Assembly (NCBI GenBank): GCA_006386115.1 | Contig: VFIW01000030.1 | Coordinates: 372,001-436,000 of the forward strand | Source of the DNA: Globisporangium splendens | Lineage: Eukaryota > Oomycota > Peronosporomycetes > Pythiales > Pythiaceae | Length of the DNA stretch: 64,000 nt | Direction of reading: 5' to 3' | Shown: positions 57,026 through 64,000 of the stretch, one piece after another | Layout of the letters: each line of letters starts with the position of its first letter | Position numbering within the stretch: position 1 is the first letter of the stretch | Program-made: the position numbers and the translations under genes | The notes under the pieces: model-generated | The model's database searches: none | Seen by the model: only the letters and a program-made list of their open reading frames with translations | Told to the model about the DNA's origin: nothing

Positions 57026-58603
57026 ATGGCAGGTGACAAGAAAGCAACGCGCCGTAATAGTGATGGCGATGCGGACGCCGCTGGCGCCACCGTGAAGCGC
57101 GCACGCACAGAAGCAACAGCAGCAGCATCTCCCGGTGCGTCTGAAGCTGCTGCGTTCGTGAACGAGTACGCGGGCTTCACGGTGCCTGCCGCGGACTTTA
57201 CCCTCGAGCGCGTGCACATCGACGACGTGACGCCCGAGAGCTTCTTCGCCAAATACGTGGCGACGCGCACGCCCGTGGTGCTCCAGGGTTTCATCCGCGA
57301 CGAGACGTTCAGGGCGCCAGCCAAATGGACGAACGAGTACTTGGCGGAGACTGCGGGCGACGAGAGCCTCTCGGTCGAGCGCCGCAGCTCGACGACCGAC
57401 AAGTTCGGCAAGGGCATCCACGTGCCCATGACGTTCCGCGAACTGCTCGCGCTCATCGCACAGGGCGACGCGATGCACTACCTCACGACGCAAGAAGTGG
57501 CCGTCAACGACGACGAGGGCGGGCGCCCCGAGCTCATGGCGCCGTTTGTGGCCAAACTCCAGCGCGACGGGTTCCCATTGCGGCCGGCGCTGCTCGGCAA
57601 CCTTGTGCCACAGAACATCAACATCTGGATGGGCAACAACATGGCGGGCTCCTCGAGCGGCCTGCACCACGACTACCACGACAACCTGTACATCCTGCTG
57701 CGCGGCAAGAAGCGCTTCCGCCTGTACTCGCCCGTCGACGCCGCCAAGATGTACACGCGCGGCCACCTCGTGCGCGTCCATGCGAACGGCCGCATCAACT
57801 ACGCCGGCGAAGAGACCACGGCGTACGGTGCCGATCCATCCTTCGAGCAGGATGCACTCGCGCGCTTCGAGAAAGTGGACGCCGAGAAGGAACTCGAGCT
57901 CGCGGAACGCGCTGTTGAGAATGGCGAAGAGAGCGCGGAAGAGCGGCTCAAAGCCGCCGAAGACCGTCTCGACCGCGCCATGATGCGCGTGCTGCGCGCT
58001 GAGCGAGACGATGAGCCTGAGGGAGAAGACAGCGGTGACGAAAACGGCGCGTTCCACTTTGACGAAGAAGACGACGATGAGGAAGATGAAAGGGATGAAG
58101 ACGAAGGCGATGAGGAAGGTGATGAGGAAGAGGAGCAGTCGACTGAGGAAGACGCCGCTCCTGCTGCTGCTACGAACGCGGGGAAAGAGCCGAAGGAGTC
58201 GGAGGTCAAGTACCCCGTAAGCTTCAGTCGCGTGGACACGTCGCTGCTGCAGGATCCGACGGCAAAGGAGCAACTGGAAGCCGAGTTCCCAAAATTCACG
58301 ACGGCAAACGCCGCGTTTTGCGAGCTGCAGGAGGGCGAGATGCTGTTTCTGCCGGCGTCGTGGTTCCACGAAGTCGAGTCGTACGGGTCCACGAACGGCC
58401 ACTTGGCGCTCAACTACTGGTTCCACCCACCGGATCAGTTTGATTCCTACGATGCGCCGTACTCGTCGCCATTGTGGCCGCGCGACTGGGAACTGCATTT
58501 TGACGAGAACGGCAAGAGAGAAGCAGCAGCCTCTGAAGAAGACAACGAGGATGAGGAGAACGAGGAGGGTGGCAGTGATGATGAAGATGAACTATCGTCG
58601 TAG
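57026..58603 (+). CDS. JmjC-domain Fe(II)/2-oxoglutarate oxygenase with acidic insertion
   Basis: Intronless, 525 residues. JmjC enzymes of this cupin-8 type hydroxylate or demethylate proteins or RNA. The N-terminus has a basic patch (TVKRARTEA). The fold begins with VATRTPVVLQGFI, and the iron site is visible: the HxD pair in SGLHHDYHDNLYILL (His214, Asp216) and the distal His448 in FLPASWFHEVESYG, with RGKKRFRLYSP contributing the usual cofactor-side Lys/Arg. Between these, residues about 283-396 form a highly charged insertion (DEEDDDEEDERDEDEGDEEG), longer than usual. The C-terminal NYWFHPPD block is typical, and the tail is acidic (EEDNEDEENEEGG). The 170-base gap to the convergent FYVE-DUSP gene is very small. 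Substrate unknown. Confidence 0.9.
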   Translation: MAGDKKATRRNSDGDADAAGATVKRARTEATAAASPGASEAAAFVNEYAGFTVPAADFTLERVHIDDVTPESFFAKYVATRTPVVLQGFIRDETFRAPAKWTNEYLAETAGDESLSVERRSSTTDKFGKGIHVPMTFRELLALIAQGDAMHYLTTQEVAVNDDEGGRPELMAPFVAKLQRDGFPLRPALLGNLVPQNINIWMGNNMAGSSSGLHHDYHDNLYILLRGKKRFRLYSPVDAAKMYTRGHLVRVHANGRINYAGEETTAYGADPSFEQDALARFEKVDAEKELELAERAVENGEESAEERLKAAEDRLDRAMMRVLRAERDDEPEGEDSGDENGAFHFDEEDDDEEDERDEDEGDEEGDEEEEQSTEEDAAPAAATNAGKEPKESEVKYPVSFSRVDTSLLQDPTAKEQLEAEFPKFTTANAAFCELQEGEMLFLPASWFHEVESYGSTNGHLALNYWFHPPDQFDSYDAPYSSPLWPRDWELHFDENGKREAAASEEDNEDEENEEGGSDDEDELSS

Positions 58604-58773
58604 ACGCCGGAGTTTTGCCAGCTAAAACGAATCAAAATTGTATTTTCTCCAGCACCAAACCCCCACAAAGCACGCACAGACAACAAAGTTCGACTCACAA
58701 CACAGAAGAAGCTCCAGCACCTCAGCGTCACGACGTTATTTTCCTTTCTATTGTACACATGGACGCACAAGAC

Positions 58774-61077
58774 TTAGGCTATTGAGGTGAACTCGTCGCT
58801 TGACCGGTCCTTGAGCATGCTGCTGGACAGGATGGACGAGTAGCGCGAGAACGAGAGCGAGAGCGCCGACTTCTTGCGCGCCTCGGCGGCCGCGACGGCA
58901 AATGCAGACACGGCGGCGATCGTCGTCTTCTGGGAAGAATCGCTGTGCGTGGACCGGAACGAGGTAGCGACAGCAGCAGCTTCCGCCTCGATTTCTTGTC
59001 CGTGCGTTGACCGCACGTGGCTGATCTCCGAACTCTTGATGGCATTGCTGCCACGCTCGTGAGGAACAACAGCATGAGTAGTTGGAGCTGGTTCGTAAAG
59101 CACAGTGCCGTCGCTGCCTTTGGAATACACTCCCAAGGAGTCGGAGAAGGACGAGACGCTCGATCCAGTCTCGTGTCGCGAGCGCCATTGGCGCCACACA
59201 CTGCTGCGGCTGATTCGGCCACTGCTGAGGTTGCCACTGTTGACGCTGCTCTTGAGTAGCGAGTCTCCAGCGTGGAGCAGCGCCTGGCTTCGCTTCTGTT
59301 TCTCCTCGGCGATCGAGTACGGCGGCGACGTGATGCAGTTCACGTACGAGTCGCTCGAAAAGTACGTCTGCGATCGCTCCAGTTCGTTTGGAAGGCTTGG
59401 TGCCGTCTCGCGGATCGGGAACACGCTCGAGCGGTGCTTCACACTCGAGGCTTGCTGTCGGATGGAGCTCACGGACGCCGCGCGGCGAAGAGGCTGGCGT
59501 TGTTTGCCCTTGAACAACTCGGATGCATCTGGACACGCGATCGGCGGGAGCGAGTCGTCCAGCTCCAGGATGATCCACGTGCTGGGAGGAGCTACTCCTG
59601 CGGAACCTGAAGAGCTACTTGGATGCGTTGAGACCATGACGTCACTGCTGCCCTTGCCGTTCTTGTTGATGACCACAAGGCTGTCTTCGACTTCCAGAGG
59701 CAGTTGAATGCATGGACCGCCGCCGTAGAGCCGCACAAACACGTTCCAGACTTCCTCGCTCACGATGCGGTAGTCCCCACCGGAGTCATTGCCGCGGCTG
59801 CGCTCCAAGTCGTCCTTCGGCACCAGCTTGCCGCTCACGAAATCTAGCAGCGCATAGTTCGCGATGGGACCAGGACGCGCACTCCAATGGCGTCTGGTGT
59901 GGGTATGTCGGATCCGCGAAGAATGACGGCGACGGCGATGGAAAGTGGCTTCGGGCGCGGCGTCCACGTGCACGTACGCGAGCCACTGCTCAAGCCACTC
60001 GATGTTGATCACGTAGTACCTCGGCTTGGGGTTCTTCCGCGACACCGCGCGCGCATGCAGGATCTCGTCCAGTTCGTCGGTTTGCGACTGGGAAGTCGAC
60101 GGCAACGCCAGCGCAAGGCGGCTGCTTTTGCCGCTGTCGATCACGTAAATGTCGTCGTCCGTGATGCTCTTGCGGTGCTGGGAGCCTCGTCTTGAGCCGC
60201 GATGGCTGTCCATATAGTCATCCTGATCATCGTCATCGTCATCAAAGGACCCGTTCGAAGGTGCGTGGACCGCGAATCGCTTGACGCGCGGGTCGTTCTG
60301 CACCGCCATATTCTTGAGCGTGCCCGCGCACGCGTTGCACGTGCGCTGTGGCGCGCCGTCCTTGATCAGGTGGTGCTGGCTGCGGATCTGCTTGGAGAAC
60401 GGGAAGTACGTGCGCTGCAGTGAGCACTCGTTGCAGATCAGGCGGCCACAGAGGCGGCAATGGTGCCGTCGCCGCGTCAGCTGGAACATGGTCAGGCAGA
60501 TCTGGCACCGCTTGCTGGCTGTGTCGGGTACCCACTCGGCCGCAGCCTCCGGGTTGGAGTAGTACGCGCGCGGATCGCGCTTCCACGGGTAGAACGAGAT
60601 CGAGTACATGATGGTCTCGCGGTGCTTCTTGGAGGACAGAGTGCGGCTGGAGAGCGCCATGCGCATCGTCGAGAGGCTGCGCCAGAGCCGCTTGGGAGCA
60701 TTCTTCTTCTCAGAATTGCGCGGATTCTCGTCGTCCGGCTGGAGAATCGCAATGTCGTCGTCGTCGTCGTCAACTTCTCGCACATCAACGCTGTTACCGT
60801 TATTACCACACGCCACGATGCCTGCGGAGTGTCGCTGCTGGCTCGGAGCCGCTAAATGACGGCGTCGAGGCAGCCGCAGTGACCGGAAGGAGCTCATGCG
60901 CGCGTACGCGGACTGCGAGACGGACGCGGGCGATGAGGTGGACGCCATGGACGACGCCGTCGTGGCGAAGTCGCTCTCGTGGCTGCTGAAGCGGCTCGAG
61001 AGCGCGAGTTTGCCGCCGGAGGACGTCCACGAAGCCGAGACCTTGCTGCTGCTCTTGGAGGCGACGCCGTCGCGCAT
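58774..61077 (-). CDS. FYVE-DUSP protein
   Basis: Single exon, 767 residues from ATG 61077. A FYVE zinc finger (about 182-252) carries all signature elements: WVPD, RRRHHCRLCG and QRTCNAC, with eight zinc ligands, so it should bind PI3P on endosomes. After an acidic linker comes a DUSP domain (about 353-460): YYVINIEWLEQWLAYV, PGPIANYALLDF and YRIVSEEVWNVFVRLYGGGP, as found beside the catalytic domain of ubiquitin-specific proteases. No USP catalytic Cys/His boxes are present. The remaining C-terminal 300 residues are Ser-rich, disordered and end in FTSIA. The N-terminal 90 residues are Ser-rich. The protein probably links endosomes with ubiquitin machinery; this is inference. Confidence 0.88.
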   Translation of the reverse strand: MRDGVASKSSSKVSASWTSSGGKLALSSRFSSHESDFATTASSMASTSSPASVSQSAYARMSSFRSLRLPRRRHLAAPSQQRHSAGIVACGNNGNSVDVREVDDDDDDIAILQPDDENPRNSEKKNAPKRLWRSLSTMRMALSSRTLSSKKHRETIMYSISFYPWKRDPRAYYSNPEAAAEWVPDTASKRCQICLTMFQLTRRRHHCRLCGRLICNECSLQRTYFPFSKQIRSQHHLIKDGAPQRTCNACAGTLKNMAVQNDPRVKRFAVHAPSNGSFDDDDDDQDDYMDSHRGSRRGSQHRKSITDDDIYVIDSGKSSRLALALPSTSQSQTDELDEILHARAVSRKNPKPRYYVINIEWLEQWLAYVHVDAAPEATFHRRRRHSSRIRHTHTRRHWSARPGPIANYALLDFVSGKLVPKDDLERSRGNDSGGDYRIVSEEVWNVFVRLYGGGPCIQLPLEVEDSLVVINKNGKGSSDVMVSTHPSSSSGSAGVAPPSTWIILELDDSLPPIACPDASELFKGKQRQPLRRAASVSSIRQQASSVKHRSSVFPIRETAPSLPNELERSQTYFSSDSYVNCITSPPYSIAEEKQKRSQALLHAGDSLLKSSVNSGNLSSGRISRSSVWRQWRSRHETGSSVSSFSDSLGVYSKGSDGTVLYEPAPTTHAVVPHERGSNAIKSSEISHVRSTHGQEIEAEAAAVATSFRSTHSDSSQKTTIAAVSAFAVAAAEARKKSALSLSFSRYSSILSSSMLKDRSSDEFTSIA

Positions 61078-62633
61078 GCTGAGCTGTTGGCTGAAGGGGA
61101 AACCCACGCACACTTGGTTGATGGAGTGAACTGTATGGAGTGTGTGTGTGTGTGTGTGTGTGGCGCTGTCCCAAAACGCGAATGCAGAGCAGACGTGGCA
61201 CTCTGGTGCTGTGTGCAAAAGCGCCATGGAATCAGAAGAAAAGTCAAAAGAGAGAGCGAGACTTTGCCTTCTTTCCACGCTTTGCTGCGTGCTCGCATAT
61301 CGAAATATAAGGTATATATTCATACAAACCACACACACACACACACATCCATCCATCTCAACACTTTGAAGTGTCGTCGTCTATTTTTCGAAGAAGAAAA
61401 AGCGCAAAACGAGATTTTCGAATTCTCGTTCGTGCAAACCAGGACTTGCATTTAGATAGTGTGCAGAATGCTGGATATTCAATATATCCATTGCCATTCC
61501 GTAAATCTTGACACATACATTCTCGCATATATACATTTGCTTGAATCTTCCACATCCATCACCATTTTGTATTGGTTGAAGAAGCAGAAACCGCCTCATG
61601 TGTGGTGGATATGAAACGAGCAAACGTTCGTTTTTTTATTCGTTTCCTTTTCTTTCTGTTTGTATGTAGATAACACAAATCACTGTGTCACAGATTAGCA
61701 GTTTTCTTTTCTTTTTTTTTTTCCTTGAAAATACTTGCAGCTTCTTTCCATTTTCCAGATTTGTTTTTTCTATAAATAGCAGAATTTGCTTGACACTTTG
61801 CTGCAAGTGCGCCTTATTTTCCATTTGCCTGATGCCGCACAGCACGCTCTCTGCACTCCACGCAATCCACACATGCAGAACAACAAGTGCATCTGTGTGG
61901 TTGTGATACGCACACACACACACACACAGCGAATACAGAGATGGCTTCACTCGGACAGTTGTCTTTATGGACTTGATGCACTTTTTGCAGCTGTCAGTTC
62001 AGAACAAAAGATCGAATTAGGATACGCGACGGTTCAGCCACGTCAGGCTGTCAGTGCTTAAAGAATACGCAATCGAGGCAGGACGTTGCAGATTCCATCA
62101 AGCACTCTGCAAAAAGTGTATCGGCACGCACACAGCGGACGCGCAAAGTGGAAAAACGGCCCGTAAAAGCATTTATGAAAACATCAGCAGGGGCCAACTC
62201 TTCCAGACTTTTCCATCTCACGCGCTCAAACAAACGCGTGTTCGCACAGCAAATACAAGTACGTGTGCATGAGTCATCGCACCCATCTGCTTACTTGACG
62301 CGTCTGTCGTTCTGCATCTGGCAGCGCCAGACACGCTGCCAGTCACCAAAAGATCCTCAAAGCCACCTTTTGCATCGTTCCACTTCCGCTGTTTTCTCAC
62401 TGACAGCATCTTCATCACGATCAAGCACGCAGAACAAAAGTGTCCAATCCCTTCATATCGACTCAACAAACAGAACAACTCTCTTGAGGACCACAAGTTG
62501 TGGCAAGAAACGCGCAGCTGAAGAGTATCTCACAGGCGCTATGCCGCCTGCCTGCGTGGAGGAAGAATCTGTTAAATAGTTTCTGTCGTCTGTGGTCAAA
62601 GGTACATGTTGTGTCTATGTCACACAGGGTAAT
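61078..62633. other. Gene-poor region with dinucleotide repeats
   Basis: Holds (TG)n at 61140-61160, (AC)n at about 61330-61346 and 61907-61928, and several T/A runs (61629, 61715). Open frames (for example 62148-62579 plus, 143 codons) lack family similarity or codon bias. The first few hundred bases are probably the promoter and leader of the FYVE-DUSP gene. Confidence 0.45.
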
Positions 62634-62668
62634 GAACTAGGTGCCCTTGTTCTCTTCGCACCTAGTTC
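62634..62668. repeat. Perfect 11-bp inverted repeat
   Basis: GAACTAGGTGC (62634-62644) and its complement GCACCTAGTTC (62658-62668) flank a 13-base loop. It could form a hairpin or mark the edge of a degraded element. Confidence 0.6.
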
Positions 62669-63483
62669 CATACTGTACATGATATTGACGCAACATGTGC
62701 CTTCGACTAGAAACAACGGTCTGCAGTGTAGATCGCTCGAGTCATCCCGATTCGTAGATATCATTTAGCTGATGCCGACCTGAGCCAAGGTACTTTTTGA
62801 ACCTTGTTGAGTAGGAGCAACTGCATGGTTGTAGATTGTCTCTCAAGGAAGTATACTCGAATGAAGATATTTTTGGTGCCCGCAAATTATTGATGGCAAG
62901 TTTATTCTACCGTTCAACATAAAAATACACTGAAATTGTAATGGGACTCCCCATCGCATGGGTTCCCGGGTCGGGAGGGTGTGGGTTTTCACCCACATGG
63001 GTTTTACCACTTCTTCCGAACCCACCCACTAAATACAGTTTGGGACACATTAAAATGTGTCACTCATGAACACTGTACGTAGCCATTTGCATATTAGTCA
63101 ATAGGACGAAGCCGTTGAGATTTAATCCCATTGGATGATAGTCGGACTGAACACCTGACTATCTACCAATGAGAGACACCATAGGTTTCAGTCAGAACAA
63201 TTGCATGCTAGCTGTAAGAGGCTATCCAAGACAGCCTCAAACACGGCACGCACGCTTGCACTTGAAGAGGAAGACTTGAGAGGAACCTGACAAAATTACA
63301 ACTTAATTGAAATGAGCTTATGGTTTTTGACGCTACATGTAAAACATGTAATGGGCTATACCTAGCCATTACATGAAGGTGGATCTGTTCCCAGATCTAG
63401 TGTGCCACACACCACCTTCAGTGTGCATTGTGGAGAGACAAATAACAAAGGGATTACAGTACGACAGTCCCCACATGCACATG

Positions 63484-63504
63484 TGACGTCATCCCATGAC
63501 GTCA
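63484..63504. promoter_or_regulatory. Two CRE-like TGACGTCA palindromes in the LTR
   Basis: TGACGTCA occurs at 63484-63491 and again at 63497-63504, 13 bases apart. This octamer is the classic bZIP/CREB site. Paired sites suggest stress- or cAMP-linked control of the element. Confidence 0.55.
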
Positions 63505-63515
63505 CGAGCGCTCTC

Positions 63516-63607
63516 TGTGCTGATCAGTGCAGAATGTTGTTCACATGTACTAATCAGTACAGAGTGATGACATCCATGTACTAATCAAGTACTGAGTGAT
63601 GGTTCCT
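63516..63607 (+). repeat. Three imperfect ~30-bp tandem repeats in the LTR
   Basis: Each unit carries TGTRCTRATCA-RGTRC followed by a GAGTGATG-like tail (copies 2 and 3 most alike). The units lie directly downstream of the CRE pair and look like an enhancer-type triplication. Confidence 0.6.
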
Positions 63608-64000
63608 ACTTGGGAAACTGCGTTGGTGATGAGACCAACGTGTCTCTGCCACCTGAAGTGAGTGGCTGTAGCCAATCACTTTGCAGGGAATTTTCCACGG
63701 GACTTCAAGTTCAAGCTTCTCGAAGATCTCGTGGGTTCAACCTCAGTGTACCCAAGGTTTTATATATCAGATTCATAGGTTTTATTGTGTATGTTTAGGT
63801 TTTAGTTATAAAACCTCTAGGAGCCCTTGGGGTTCATTTACATGTAGCGACAGGAACCATAAGCTACATTTAATTCAGTTGCAATTTTACCTCCAAGCCC
63901 TCAAGTCTTCTTCCTCCCTCCAAGTCGGGAGACGCTTCCTCTGGCACAAGCGTGTGTGCCGTGTTTGAGGGACTGTTTGGAACAGCGCCCTCTTACAAAA

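Larger units (their letters stand above)
63213..63997 (+). mobile_element. Long terminal repeat of an LTR retrotransposon (probable 5' LTR)
   Basis: The 785-bp block begins TGTAAGAGG and ends CCTCTTACA, a 9-bp terminal inverted repeat with TG...CA ends typical of LTRs. It contains paired CRE-like palindromes, a 30-bp triplication, and TATA-like TATAAAAC at about 63807. The five bases before it are CTAGC, but the bases after it begin AAA, so no target-site duplication is seen. Upstream there is no polypurine tract. Both points favour a 5' LTR whose internal region continues past the window, rather than a solo LTR. Only one LTR is visible, so orientation is provisional. Confidence 0.7.

Noticed and set aside
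56957..58498. 513-codon minus-strand frame opposite the JmjC gene
   Set aside because: Shadow frame; the acidic insertion reads as Leu/Phe/Ile runs on the other strand.

Overview
The window is nuclear DNA of a eukaryote, most likely an oomycete (stramenopile water mould). Genes are dense, on both strands, with short introns (about 55-90 nt) whose donors are mostly GTACGT/GTGAGT-like and whose acceptors are CAG/TAG. Initiator-like GCTCATTYC motifs of the oomycete type sit just upstream of several start codons. There are no bacterial-style operons, rRNA genes, convincing tRNAs or CRISPR arrays. The gene set (ATP-type PEPCK, ULK4, anoctamin, CASTOR/POLLUX channel, FYVE-DUSP protein, CRN-like and Fanzor relics) fits an oomycete; the species cannot be named from this sequence.

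Layout. 1-7.9 kb: the 3' end of an unidentified gene, an Acinus (SAP-RRM-RSB) gene, a decayed Fanzor (eukaryotic TnpB-like) pseudogene, a TTI2-like HEAT protein and a MAPEG protein. 8.3-13 kb: a codon-biased, Ala/Glu/Val-rich tail-anchored protein, a CRN/NTPase-like relic, a sparse region and one small spliced gene. 13.4-22.9 kb: PEPCK and malate synthase (gluconeogenesis and glyoxylate cycle) flanking coilin, then a DDM1/HELLS-type SNF2 remodeller. 23-31 kb: a possible small membrane-protein gene, a coiled-coil protein with repeated KGRFTI motifs, an anoctamin, and a 1.9 kb gene-poor stretch. 32-45.6 kb: a DFGDF-motif trafficking-type protein, ULK4 kinase, Rab2 and an F-box-like/kelch protein. 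45.8-61 kb: a large protein with two duplicated Cys-containing modules, a SWIB mini-protein, a CASTOR/POLLUX ion channel, a DNAJC7-like TPR/J cochaperone, a JmjC oxygenase with an acidic insertion, and a FYVE-DUSP protein. 61-64 kb: gene-poor DNA ending in what looks like the 5' LTR of a retrotransposon that continues beyond the window.

Most genes are housekeeping: RNA processing (Acinus, coilin), chromatin (DDM1/HELLS, SWIB), PIKK assembly (TTI2), membrane traffic (Rab2, DFGDF protein, FYVE protein), ion or lipid transport (anoctamin, CASTOR), cilia (ULK4) and carbon metabolism. Exon boundaries were set by matching splice phases by eye; single-base coordinate errors are possible. The most unusual observations are the Fanzor relic, three GC-AG introns, an ULK4 that keeps the DFG and catalytic Asp that the human protein lacks, the FYVE-DUSP fusion, the duplicated two-module protein at 45.8-50.0 kb, and a single-base frame break in the CASTOR/POLLUX gene.
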